A DNA stretch of 64,000 nucleotides from Opitutales bacterium UBA5694 (GTDB lineage: Bacteria > Verrucomicrobiota > Verrucomicrobiia > Opitutales > Opitutaceae), in the NCBI GenBank assembly GCA_002420185.1, contig DIHO01000019.1, forward strand, positions 248,001 through 312,000, given 5' to 3'. The notes under the pieces were generated by a model. The model was not told where the DNA came from and did no database searches. It saw only the letters and a list, made by a program, of their open reading frames with translations. The position numbers and the translations under genes are program-made. Numbering within the stretch: position 1 is the first letter of the stretch; each line of letters begins with the position of its first letter. This document shows positions 52,614 to 61,471 of the stretch, piece by piece.

Positions 52614-54078
52614 TTATGGCGACATAAATGCAGGGGGCTGAACCTCGAGTCCCAGTTGTAATACCCATCGCGTGTATTGTTTCAAATTGAAGGGACGTGG
52701 ACCGGCTAGATAATGGTTTTGACCGGTCGACGAGTCCGACCGCCACTCCAGCAGATATAGAGCACAAACAGGGGAAGCGGGAATTTTGCCGACTTCGATG
52801 CGACCATTAGCAGGAACAGTGAAGGTGTGTTTCAAGAGCGTGCCCGTTTGCCCTATAACGCTAATGGCGACATCGATTTTGGCATCGTTAAGCGTTTTGT
52901 TTACCGCAATCACATTGTGCCATTCATTATCGGCTTCATCCACAATAACGCATAGGTCTTGCTGGACTCATTTGATAGAGGAGTAGGCCAGCTTGGGTCG
53001 ATTGTAGTAGTCGACTATAGCGTCGGAAATCAATGGCAAGCCGTCGCGGATATTCCACCATGGGATTCCTGTGCGGCGCCATTTGCCCATTCGAAATCGC
53101 TCGATGAAGAACTTCATCGCTTCGGTCTGGCTGATTTGCGGGGCTTGGATAAATGACTTTAACTGGCCGGGAATCACGTCGAACAAAATCGAGATCTGAT
53201 TCGCCATCAACCGGATTCGACCGTCATGGAGTGATTCATCGGGAAACCTGGCGACTGCTTTCGCTCGCCACTGAGGGTCTATCTCGCCATCGTTCTCGAA
53301 CGGCCATAGATGTTCAGGCTCGATCATCTGTTTGAGCGATTTAAGACAGGGCGCACCGTGCTATCCAATTTCGCTGACAAGATGGGCTTGAGTATTTGTG
53401 TAGAAATGACCCTTGAAATCGTCTCTTGGTCCCCAGAGGTGATCTTCGGGTATTTCCGATGTTTTCTCTCCGCGTTCGAAGACGTTTTGACTCGCATAGG
53501 GCGAGCTTGGCAAGTAGGACCGAAGCGGGTCTAGGCGTCTCAGCACTTATGGCAGAATTTCGCGGCTGATACGATCGTCGTCGGATTAAGTTTTGAGTGA
53601 AGTGGGGACCAGTTGTAAGCCACGTCGTTTTCGTTGTTTCCACTCCAGAGCGCCATACAGGCGTGATGGAGCAAGCGCTTGATAACCACTTCTGCTTCCT
53701 CGATCGCCTGTTCCAGGAAATCATCTATTTGCGGATAGAGGGCACAGCCAAACATGAAATCATGCCATACCATGATACCCAGTTCGTCGCATCGATCGTA
53801 AAATGCATCCGTTTCGTAAACACCACCACCCCAGATTCTGAGCATATTGTAATTCAGGTGTGCGGTCATCGAAAGCAGCGTATCGAGATGGCGGTTACCT
53901 CTTCTGTGGAGAGCGTCTAGAGGGACATGGTTGGTACCTTTTATGAATACCGTTTGGCTATTGACCACGAAAACGAATTTACCAAGTTCTTTCTCTGTCG
54001 TAATCTCAGTTTTGACGAATTCGAGAGTGCGGATGCCAATCGTTCCGATTTGATGCGGGGAGTGAATTGGGACCGTCT
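52614..54078 (-). pseudogene. GH2 beta-mannosidase-like pseudogene
   Basis: The minus strand carries the middle and end of a GH2 enzyme: 'GTIGIRTLEF', 'VNSQTVFIKGTNHVPLDALH', 'NMLRIWGGGVYETDAFYDRC', 'GIMVWHDFMFGCALYP', the acid/base motif 'ALWSGNNENDVAY', 'DHLWGPRDDFKGHFY', the nucleophile region 'AHLVSEIG' followed by TAG (53361-53363), 'EPEHLWPF', then a TGA (52968-52970) and the C-terminal beta-sandwich to 52614. There is one frameshift near 53545. About 350 N-terminal residues are missing. The intact ancestor would have removed beta-mannosyl residues from glycans. Confidence 0.85.
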
Positions 54079-54109
54079 ATCACTTGGTTTTACGGCCTTT
54101 GACCTAGGC

Positions 54110-55129
54110 TCAAGATTTTGGCATACCAGGCCACTTATAGGGGACGGGCTTAGCAGCGGGTTGAGTAAGGTCACCCTCTGAGGGCAAGGGGATGTGGACC
54201 ATCTCCTTCTTCTCGTCTAGGTTTTCGTTGAGCTGCTCTTCGGTAATGGGCTCAGATGAGACTCCGTTCTCAGGAACCTCCAGGCCGGCCGTCCATGTGA
54301 TGGCATTGAGCACGACTTTCCGAAAATCATCGATGGCCCAGTTGCGGTGCCAGTGGCCGCCGGTGAAGCCGATACCACGACCACCGTCGGGGCGTTCGAC
54401 TGCCCACATCATTGTCTGCTGTGTGCCGAGAAGTTTTTCAGCGAATTGATTCCAATGAACATAGCGATTGATGTTTTCCCGGGTGGGAATACCAGTTAAG
54501 ATATTGTTCGCAGTTTTCGGCGTAGCCCAGCGCATGTTGTAGTACCACTCGTCGTTCGCGCTGAATCCGGGGACGCCCCGGCTGATGGGGTGATCGGCAT
54601 TAAGTTCGACTTCTGCCGTCCAGTGCGGGTTGGCGGAGTAAGCGGCCTCGTAGTGTCCGCCGATCCACTTCTTGAAGTATTCCCCCTGTTCCCCCTTAGG
54701 GACTTCGACTCCGTAGTGCATGCACATTAGGCCGACGCCATTACTGACCATTTCGTCCATCTTGGCTTCGTGTTCGTTAACGGGGTGTCTGGCGTTTCCA
54801 TCGGAGTAGATTATGACCGCTTTGGCGTCATCGAAGATGGATTCGTCTTTGGGCCATCCGTGGTGTGCGATAGCTACTTCCACGGGAAGCTCACTCTGAT
54901 CCTCAAGTGCTCGGGCGAGCAAAATGGTACCTGCCTTGAATTCGTGCTGACCGGATGGGTGACTCGGCACGCCGGAGATGAAAACGATCTTGGTCGGTTC
55001 GGCCGATTCAGACATCTCAGTGGCGGAATCGCTGCAGGCAGTCGAGAAGAGGGCGAATGCTGAGAGGGCTATAGCTGCACCGGTGGCAACGGAGTTATTC
55101 CGGGATTGAATGAACCGTTTAAGGATCTT
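54110..55129 (-). CDS. ThuA domain-containing secreted protein
   Basis: Start taken at ATG 55129 (339 residues); an upstream ATG at 55177 lies inside the shared upstream motif region. The signal segment 'ATGAAIALSAFALFSTAC' may end in a lipidated Cys. The ThuA-like flavodoxin-related domain follows: 'PTKIVFISGVPSHPSGQHEF', 'AKAVIIYSDGNARHPV', 'NGVGLMCMHYGVEVP' and 'HPISRGVPGFSANDEWYYNM'. It is found in trehalose-utilisation and glycan loci of many Verrucomicrobia; the catalytic role is unproven. Copy 2 of the shared motif lies 38 bases upstream. Confidence 0.85.
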   Translation of the reverse strand, partial: KILKRFIQSRNNSVATGAAIALSAFALFSTACSDSATEMSESAEPTKIVFISGVPSHPSGQHEFKAGTILLARALEDQSELPVEVAIAHHGWPKDESIFDDAKAVIIYSDGNARHPVNEHEAKMDEMVSNGVGLMCMHYGVEVPKGEQGEYFKKWIGGHYEAAYSANPHWTAEVELNADHPISRGVPGFSANDEWYYNMRWATPKTANNILTGIPTRENINRYVHWNQFAEKLLGTQQTMMWAVERPDGGRGIGFTGGHWHRNWAIDDFRKVVLNAITWTAGLEVPENGVSSEPITEEQLNENLDEKKEMVHIPLPSEGDLTQPAAKPVPYKWPGMPKS

Positions 55130-55166
55130 CATATTGGTTACTAACACGGAGGTCTTTGTGATGGGC

Positions 55167-55188
55167 GAGTTGTTCATAGGAAATGAAT
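55167..55188 (-). promoter_or_regulatory. Shared upstream motif, copy 2
   Basis: On the plus strand it reads GAGTTGTTCATAGGAAATGA and two further bases. It contains a perfect inverted repeat TTCAT-AGGAA-ATGAA and differs from copy 1 at one of 22 positions. It is 38 bases upstream of the ThuA start, nearly the same spacing as copy 1 has to its gene (37 bases). The following 55189-55642 has no supported gene; an 89-codon plus-strand frame ending at 55628 is not recognisable. Confidence 0.45.
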
Positions 55189-55642
55189 ATGTTTCTTAGT
55201 TCGGTATTCTTGTTCGGATGTAAGGTCTGTTTGCGGACTCGCGAATGCTTCGGAGGGAATGATTATTTAATATCTGCCCGTTCTGTACTCTGTTTTTTAA
55301 AAAATATTTTTTACTCAAGTGGTCGACTTTTTAGACTTCTCCAGGCCGTTGTGAGAATTTGAAGCGCAATGAATCCTGTAGGGTGTGCCTCGTAGACGCT
55401 CTTTCGGGTGATGTCCGCGATGGGGCGTCCAAATCGGGGGTTGTTTCGAAAGTGACAATGATTAGTGCATTCCGTAACTCGGCGACGCATGCATCCGGCG
55501 TTCTCGGAGCGGGTATTGTGGGTTGGATGAGTGCTTCGCCTGGCAAGCTACGCGGGGCTGATAGGGATTCGCAGGTTAGGAATTCTCTAGGGTTGCGGAT
55601 TGAGTTTGCGGCCGGTAGTAACTACTAAAATTCGAAAACGCT

Positions 55643-55777
55643 ATGTCGGGACATCTCTATCTTTGGACGAAAACGATTCACTTGGTCATGGCCTGGATGG
55701 TCAGCATCTTTTACCTGCCACGCGGTATGGTGCATCTCGTTTACCATGAATATGTCCATTATAAAATAAATGAATAA
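55643..55777 (+). pseudogene. hemJ: hemJ 5' fragment
   Basis: A 44-codon frame starts at ATG 55643 and reads 'HLYLWTKTIHLVMAWMVSIF' continuing 'YLPRGMVHLVYHE' before turning into AT-rich sequence and a TAA (55775-55777). This is the first membrane helix of HemJ, the quinone-dependent protoporphyrinogen oxidase ('YLWiKalHii.vv.WmaGlFYLPRlfvyH.E'), including its conserved His. Only the first quarter is present. The matching remainder occurs 1.5 kb downstream, after the inserted oxidase gene. The fragment overlaps the start of that gene by 8 bases and could serve as its translated leader. Confidence 0.72.
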
Positions 55778-57113
55778 AGAGATACATACAGTCATAATAG
55801 GTGCGGGAATTTCAGGGTTAAGTCTTGCGCATTTTCTTTCAAAAAGCAACCAAGATTTATTGGTATTAGAATCCGATAGTCGAGTGGGCGGGATTATTCA
55901 TACGGTAATAAAAAATCAATTCATATGCGAAAACGGTCCGAACACGGTCCTTCTGAATAACGAGGCTATTTTGGAGCTTATCAAGGATTGTGGATTAATT
56001 GAAAAGCTCGAATATCCTACGACTGTTGCCGACAAGAATCGTTTTGTTTTGCGTGAGGGAAAATTGACAATGGTGCCTACTTCTCTTTTGAAATTCATCT
56101 GTACACCCTTACTTTCAGCAAGGGGTAAGATAGGTATCTTAAGAGATCTGTTTGTTAAGAGGCATACTCAAAACACGACGGTTTATGATTTTGTTTCGGC
56201 TCGTTTTGGAATGGAAATTCACGACCAATTGGTTGAACCTTTCATTACAGGTATCTATGCTGGTAACACGAAAAAAATGAGTGCTCAGCACAGTTTGAAA
56301 ATCCTGTGGGAGCTAGAGCAAAAACATGGGAGTATTATTAAAGGTTTTTTTAGACGAGATAAAAATAAACAAGGACAGGGTTCTTTTCATTTACCGATTG
56401 GCTTGTCTCAATTGACGGAAAAAATAGCTGATCTCCTAGGGGAGAGAATCCAATTAAATTGCACAGTACAAAAAATCACGACTAAGTCGAACGGATATGA
56501 AATAGATACTGGGAAGGATCTTATTTTGTGCAAACGACTTATTTCTACAATTCCGGCTCATGGTTTAAAGCGATTGATTGTAGATCAATCATTCGTTCAA
56601 GTACTTGAGAAGGTGAATTACAGTCCAGTAAACGTTTTTCATTATGGATTAAAAAAAGAAAACATAAAAAACAAGAAACAGGGTTTTGGCGTCTTGACGA
56701 AACCATCTGATGGCAAAAAGTATTTGGGAGTATTATTCAGCAGCAGGACGTTTGGTCATATAGCTCCTGAGGATTTTGAGTTGTACACAGTGATTGTAGG
56801 TGGAGAGAGGCAGCGGGAGCTCTGTGACTTGCCGATAGAAGACCTAGAAAAAATTGTTTTATCTGAATTAGAAGAGCTTCTTCAACATGATGGAGAAGTT
56901 ATTTTTAAAAATCATTTCAGATGGAAAAAGGGAATTCCTCAGTATGACATGAATCATCAAGAATTGCTTGATTCAATCGCTCGATTTCAAGCAAGAAATA
57001 AAGACTTTTATGTTATGGGAAATTTTCATGGAGGAGTCTCTGTTAGTGATTGTATCAAAAAGTCCAAAAAAATGGCCTCAGAACTCGAAAATAGAGAACC
57101 CCGAAATAGTTAA
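55770..57113 (+). CDS. hemY: FAD-dependent protoporphyrinogen/coproporphyrinogen oxidase
   Basis: A 447-residue intact flavoprotein: 'TVIIGAGISGLSLAHFLSKS' (FAD site near residue 7), 'RVGGIIHTVIKNQFICENGP' and 'FVSARFGMEIHDQLVEPFIT' with 'GIYAGNTKKMSAQHS', and the C-terminal FAD block 'KDFYVMGNFHGGVSVSDCIK'. These define the HemG/HemY (PpoX) family, which oxidises protoporphyrinogen IX or coproporphyrinogen III with oxygen. The gene is strikingly AT-rich: two 60-base lines counted by eye gave 25 (56281) and 18 (56641) G+C, against 34 for a line at 60301. It sits between the two halves of hemJ and was probably acquired horizontally. Confidence 0.92.
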   Translation: MNKEIHTVIIGAGISGLSLAHFLSKSNQDLLVLESDSRVGGIIHTVIKNQFICENGPNTVLLNNEAILELIKDCGLIEKLEYPTTVADKNRFVLREGKLTMVPTSLLKFICTPLLSARGKIGILRDLFVKRHTQNTTVYDFVSARFGMEIHDQLVEPFITGIYAGNTKKMSAQHSLKILWELEQKHGSIIKGFFRRDKNKQGQGSFHLPIGLSQLTEKIADLLGERIQLNCTVQKITTKSNGYEIDTGKDLILCKRLISTIPAHGLKRLIVDQSFVQVLEKVNYSPVNVFHYGLKKENIKNKKQGFGVLTKPSDGKKYLGVLFSSRTFGHIAPEDFELYTVIVGGERQRELCDLPIEDLEKIVLSELEELLQHDGEVIFKNHFRWKKGIPQYDMNHQELLDSIARFQARNKDFYVMGNFHGGVSVSDCIKKSKKMASELENREPRNS

Positions 57114-57249
57114 TAAGCGACTCAAAAAACCGTTTGCCGTTTGGCCCAAACTCTCCAACCTATTACGTTTATATTTTAGTCTTAGTTGTTAAAATTTAGT
57201 TCTATTTGCCAATAGATTTTGATCAGTTATTTGGAGGGTGAAAGAGTGC

Positions 57250-57532
57250 AAGGACGCCGGCTAATGCGTGGAGCGGTTCTATATCATGGCCCGATAGCGT
57301 CTCATGTTTGGTAGCGTCATGTTGGATCTCGCCATTGTTTTCAGGTCAGGGCTTGCGGCATGCAAAAACCTTTCTCGTCGTGCTGTTCATTGGCTACAAT
57401 CACTGGGAGTTCCGCATAGTGAAAGAAGCTTAGCGGGAAGAGTTACCGAGGTCCTTAACCACACGACGCTGGTTTAACGTGATCCCTCTGGTCGGACTGA
57501 TTTTCAACAATACGATGCGTGCACTCGTTTAA
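57250..57532 (+). pseudogene. hemJ: hemJ 3' fragment
   Basis: After the AT-rich oxidase segment G+C rises again and HemJ resumes. One frame gives 'ERFYIMAR', a stop, and 'RLMFGSVML'. After a frame change come 'ISPLFSGQGLRHAKTFLVVL' and 'FIGYNHWEFRIVKEA', a TAG (57431-57433), then 'REELPRSLTTRRWFNVIPLV' to TAA 57530-57532. This follows the HemJ pattern '..f.iMerRL...', 'G.gWLHAKl.lVvll.gYHhw' and 'RWFNEvP' in order. Together with the 5' fragment it accounts for nearly a full HemJ of about 140 residues. The rest of 57114-57684 shows no other gene. Confidence 0.7.
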
Positions 57533-57684
57533 GCTAGACCTCTCAATCGGGTTGGGGGTTTTTTAATATTGTTCGCGTAAGGGCTGAATTCTCACTATTG
57601 CCCCGTTTTATCAGTGCTCCAGGCGTTTCGATTTTTACTATCTATCTTTTTATTTTAGTTTGTATCTAAATTTATATTACAAAA

Positions 57685-59070
57685 CTATTGATCCGATAAC
57701 GATTTCCTTGAATGGCTGTCCACATCGTACCAGTTTTGGATCCTCTTTTTCAATCGTTCCACGACTTCCGGGTGCGAGGAAGCAAGATCATCGTTAGCAT
57801 ATGGGTCATGCACTACGTTGAAAAGTCGGACCGTTGCGGTATCCCAGATATGCACATTTTTGTATCTTGTGGTGTCTTCGCCGGAATAACGAAGAATAAG
57901 TTTCCAATCATCCTCTACGCACCAGAGGTATTGTAGCGTCTCTTTGGGCTTGCCGAGCTTCATGTTATGAATCGAGTTCGTGACACCGAAAACGGTCTTG
58001 CGTTTCTTTCGTGCCGCCTCATCGAGCAAGTTGACTCCCGGCAGATTGGCAGGGGCTTTCAGACCTGCGGCAGCGGCGATCGTAGGGAAGAGGTCTATCG
58101 CATGAGCCAATTGAGGCGAGCGAGACGGCTCCACCTGGCCTGGCCAAGAAAGCATAATGGGCGTGCGGATACCATTTTCGTAAGGCGAACCTTTCGAGCG
58201 AAGGGCGAAGCCCTTCCACAAAGCCTGATCTGGGTCCGCAGCGTTTGTACTTTGTGCCGCCCATCCGTTGTCGCAAATATAAATGACCATTGTATTTTGA
58301 GTAAGCGATTTCTCGTCTAAGTACCCAAGCAATTCGCCGCAAGTTTCGTCGAATAAGTCACACATGGCAAAGTACTTGGCGACATCCTCGGCCCGACCGA
58401 GCTTACGATACTTTTTCAGCAAACGCTCCGGCGGGTTGTGCGGCCTGTGGGGAAGAAAAGGTGCATACCAAACTAGGAACGGTTTCTCTGCTTCAGTAGC
58501 CTTGTCGATAAAATCCGTTATTGGAGTCATCCCTTCGCGCCCAATCTTCAACCCCTCGTCACCATGCCTGCCACCGCGTTCCGGATCCCCATGTGTCATG
58601 CCATGGGTGAAGCCGCCATCCGAGTAGGAACCTTCCCACCACTTCCCTGATTGATGTGCGAAGTAGCCATTCGCAGTTAATAGCTTGATGAAACTCGGGT
58701 ACTCGTGAAATGCCTCACGCACGATAAGGTCCAACTCAGCCCGATTATTCCGCCCATCCACATCGTTACCCGTAACGCCATGTTCAAATGGAAACAATCC
58801 CGTCACCATGGATGCCAATGATGGTCGGCAAAGTGGAGCCGCTACGTATCCACGCTCGAATACAAGGCTATTCTCGGCTAACTTATCCAGATGCGGTGTC
58901 TTGATGTCCGGATGTCCCATAAAACCATAGTCGGTCCACGCCTGATCATCGCTCAGGATGAATACGATATTGGGAGATAAGTTAGCCGAAGAAACTTGGC
59001 CGACGCCTGCTACCGCTAAAACGCATGTGAGCAATCTAAATCTGCAGATCCCAGTAAAAATCAGTCCCAT
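57685..59070 (-). CDS. Secreted sulfatase, variant active-site motif C-R-P-S-L
   Basis: The ATG at 59070 gives 461 residues with a signal peptide (1-about 29); 25 extra upstream codons to 59145 look spurious. The metal Asp pair is in 'NIVFILSDDQAWTDYGFMGH', followed by the motif C-R-P-S-L (Cys81-Leu85) in 'APLCRPSLASMVTGLFPFEH', then 'HQSGKWWEGSYSDGGFTHGM', 'FLVWYAPFLPHRPHNPPERL' and 'YICDNGWAAQ'. The canonical Arg of C-x-P-x-R is Leu. I believe this variant recurs in one sulfatase subgroup, so the gene need not be inactive. Otherwise complete. Monocistronic. Confidence 0.88.
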   Translation of the reverse strand: MGLIFTGICRFRLLTCVLAVAGVGQVSSANLSPNIVFILSDDQAWTDYGFMGHPDIKTPHLDKLAENSLVFERGYVAAPLCRPSLASMVTGLFPFEHGVTGNDVDGRNNRAELDLIVREAFHEYPSFIKLLTANGYFAHQSGKWWEGSYSDGGFTHGMTHGDPERGGRHGDEGLKIGREGMTPITDFIDKATEAEKPFLVWYAPFLPHRPHNPPERLLKKYRKLGRAEDVAKYFAMCDLFDETCGELLGYLDEKSLTQNTMVIYICDNGWAAQSTNAADPDQALWKGFALRSKGSPYENGIRTPIMLSWPGQVEPSRSPQLAHAIDLFPTIAAAAGLKAPANLPGVNLLDEAARKKRKTVFGVTNSIHNMKLGKPKETLQYLWCVEDDWKLILRYSGEDTTRYKNVHIWDTATVRLFNVVHDPYANDDLASSHPEVVERLKKRIQNWYDVDSHSRKSLSDQ

Positions 59071-59308
59071 CGAATCAGAGCATACCGATAAACCTCGATA
59101 GGGTTCCAGACAAAACTCAAAAAGAAGCTGCCTATGTTGGAACATTTTTGAAGAGGACCATGATAAGAATTTCCAAAAGGCTTCATAAAGTTACCGTGAA
59201 ACGCGGTATAAAGCGAGCGAAGAGCATACTGTTCATCAATAAAACCTAATCCCGCTTATCTTCGTGAACTCCGTTCCATTCGTGGGCGATGCTTCTCTCT
59301 CAATCCAG

Positions 59309-59739
59309 GATCGCCTCGTTGGGATCGATGTCATTGCCTTCCCAGTTGGCGACTCCGTTTTCAAAACACGTTTCGGAAAGCGGGGATAATGATTTGCTAC
59401 GATGTATTCTTTCCCGAAGTTGCCCGAGAGTTGGCGATGAACGGGGCAGAAGTTATAGCGCTCCCTATATGGGGAGGCAACCCATCACTGGCCGCAGCTC
59501 GCTGTGCGGAGAATGGAGTATTCATGGTTTTCTCCACTTACAGCGATCTTGAATCCAATTGGATGAAGACCGCGGTATGGAACCGTGAAGGAGTCCGTGT
59601 CGAGGAGGCAGACCAGTGGGGTACCATTGTTATGGCGGAAGTAGATCTCAACCAGCCGACCCACTGGCAATTCCTGGGAAATTTTCGATCCCGCATCAAG
59701 CGTGAGGCTCCCATAAGGAAAGCTGAGATGACCCGCTGA
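59309..59739 (+). pseudogene. Carbon-nitrogen hydrolase (nitrilase) pseudogene
   Basis: The second half of a nitrilase-superfamily domain. One frame gives 'GIDVIAFPVGDSVFKTRFGK'. After a one-base deletion near 59385 it continues 'AGIMICYDVFFPEVARELAM' with the catalytic Cys, then 'NGAEVIALPIWGGNPSLAAA', 'AENGVFMVFSTYSD' and 'WGTIVMAEVDLNQPTHWQFL'. The N-terminal half with the catalytic Glu and Lys is missing. The superfamily cleaves amide or nitrile bonds; related verrucomicrobial proteins often lie near sulfatases. Confidence 0.75.
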
Positions 59740-59977
59740 GCAATTTGCGGCCCATTGATGTGATTGTAGGGGCAACTCCTGCGAAGGACGTTGGGCGGGT
59801 AGGGCGAACAATGTTAGAATCGATAGACTCGTAAGAGATAATCAAAAACTGCGATTTCGCAACTTGCCAAGGAGGGATTGCTTCGCCAACGTCGAAACTC
59901 TTGGTTACGTTTCACTCTCTTTTACGGTGTCGAGGCGGACCCATTAAACTTTTTAACAACCCAAACTGCATCTACCC

Positions 59978-61471
59978 ATGAGCAAATTAACGCGTCGTCA
60001 ATTCATCAAAACTTCAACTGCAGCCGGCGTAGGGATACTCGGCGCACCCGCCATACTCAGTGCTGAGGCCAAGGGCGAAAAGCTGCGCGTCGCGTTTATC
60101 GGCGTAGGGGGGATCAACAATCGCCATATCACCGATACTATAAGCCATGGTGATATTTGCGGGGCGTACTGCGATGTCGATTCCAGCCGATACACAAATA
60201 TCCCGAATGGCATTGCAGCCATGGAGAAAAACGGAAACAGCTGGCTAGCCAAGCAGTGGAAAGCGGCCAAGGGTTTCCAGGACTACCGCGAGATGTTTGA
60301 CAAGGCAGCCGACAGTTTTGATGCGGTCATGATCGGCACCCCCGACCATAGTCACTATCCAGCGACCGTCCTGGCGCTCGAGCATGGCAAGCACGTTTTT
60401 ACGCAGAAGCCCTTAACTCACACGGTTTGGGAGGCGCGCCAGCTGGCGGAAGCGTGTGATCGCTACCAGCTAGCGACGCAGATGGGTAACCAAGGTCACG
60501 CCAACGAAGGCAATCGCCAGATAGCGGCCTATGTCCAAGGGGGACACCTAGGTGACATTAAAGAAATTCATTGTTTCACCAACCGCCCCGTTTGGCCCCA
60601 GGGATTTGAGCTTCCGAAGGGTGGAGATCCGATACCGGAAACACTTGACTGGCAAAACTGGCTCGGCCCAGCTGCTGACCGTCCTTACTTGGGCGATCGC
60701 GGACTTGACGTGGGGCGGGCAAAGAAGCGCGGCGACGCTTATCTCCCGTTTAACTGGCGCGGCTGGCTCGACTTTGGCGGTGGTGCCTTGGCCGACATGG
60801 CGTGCCATACCATGGACTCGATTTTCATGTCGCTCGACCCAGGCTATCCGACACACGTTGAGGCACTCAATGTAGACACCTTAACCGATGCCGCCTTTCC
60901 CAAAGGTTCCACTTTGAAGTGGACCTTTGGACCTACGGACAAGCGTCCTGGCTTCGACGTCTATTGGTACGACGGAACGGACAATGCTTATACGGATAAG
61001 AACGGTAAGCCGCGCCGCCATGAGCGGCTGGAGGAAATCGCTCAGGGAGCGGAGCTTGCGAACTCGGGTAACCTGTACGTCGGGACGGAAAACACTCTTT
61101 TGGTCACGGGTGACTATGGTGATAGCTCTCGAATAATTCCACACGAAGCTCATCGTGCCGTCGCCATGGAACTCAAGGAAAAGACCGGCGATCATCGTCC
61201 CGCCCGTGTTTATGAACCTTCGATAGGCCACCATACGGAATTCAGAGAGGCTGCTATTGGCAATAAACCTTACGACTACCCCGGCTCGAATTTCAAGTAC
61301 GCCGGCCCATTCACCGAGACGATTCAGCTGGGCAATGTCTGCTTGCACTTCCCTGGAAAGAAGCTCGCTTGGGATGGCCCGAACCTAAGCTTCAAGAACA
61401 GTCGCAAAGCGAACAGTCTCATCAACAAGGAATACCGTAAAGAATGGGATTTTAAGCTAAGCAAAGCGTAA
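59978..61471 (+). CDS. Tat-exported Gfo/Idh/MocA oxidoreductase
   Basis: A 497-residue protein with a twin-arginine signal (T-R-R-Q-F-I-K, residues 5-11; cleavage probably after 'SAEA' near 31). Rossmann site 'LRVAFIGVGGINNRHITDTI' near 35, cofactor loop 'MIGTPDHSHYPATVLALEHG' and the lysine in T-Q-K-P near 143-146; then 'GNQGHANEGNRQIAAYVQGG' and 'LADMACHTMDSIFMSLDPGY'. Same architecture as the protein at 19377-20798 but clearly a separate paralogue. It probably oxidises a sugar unit outside the cytoplasm. It lies between the decayed nitrilase and a sulfatase. Confidence 0.9.
   Translation: MSKLTRRQFIKTSTAAGVGILGAPAILSAEAKGEKLRVAFIGVGGINNRHITDTISHGDICGAYCDVDSSRYTNIPNGIAAMEKNGNSWLAKQWKAAKGFQDYREMFDKAADSFDAVMIGTPDHSHYPATVLALEHGKHVFTQKPLTHTVWEARQLAEACDRYQLATQMGNQGHANEGNRQIAAYVQGGHLGDIKEIHCFTNRPVWPQGFELPKGGDPIPETLDWQNWLGPAADRPYLGDRGLDVGRAKKRGDAYLPFNWRGWLDFGGGALADMACHTMDSIFMSLDPGYPTHVEALNVDTLTDAAFPKGSTLKWTFGPTDKRPGFDVYWYDGTDNAYTDKNGKPRRHERLEEIAQGAELANSGNLYVGTENTLLVTGDYGDSSRIIPHEAHRAVAMELKEKTGDHRPARVYEPSIGHHTEFREAAIGNKPYDYPGSNFKYAGPFTETIQLGNVCLHFPGKKLAWDGPNLSFKNSRKANSLINKEYRKEWDFKLSKA

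Noticed and set aside
55359..55628. 89-codon plus-strand frame upstream of hemJ
   Set aside because: It could have been another heme gene, but no HemE, HemH or other heme-enzyme motif is readable in any frame.
55757..57245. Target-site duplication or transposon ends flanking the inserted heme oxidase
   Set aside because: I compared both boundaries by eye and found no convincing direct repeat or terminal inverted repeat; the insertion mechanism remains open.
57685..59070. Classification of the C-R-P-S-L sulfatase as a pseudogene
   Set aside because: The frame is complete and the other catalytic landmarks are intact; the variant motif recurs, as far as I recall, in a sulfatase subgroup.
60881..61348. 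155-codon minus-strand frame
   Set aside because: Antisense shadow of the Tat-exported Gfo/Idh/MocA gene; no motif.
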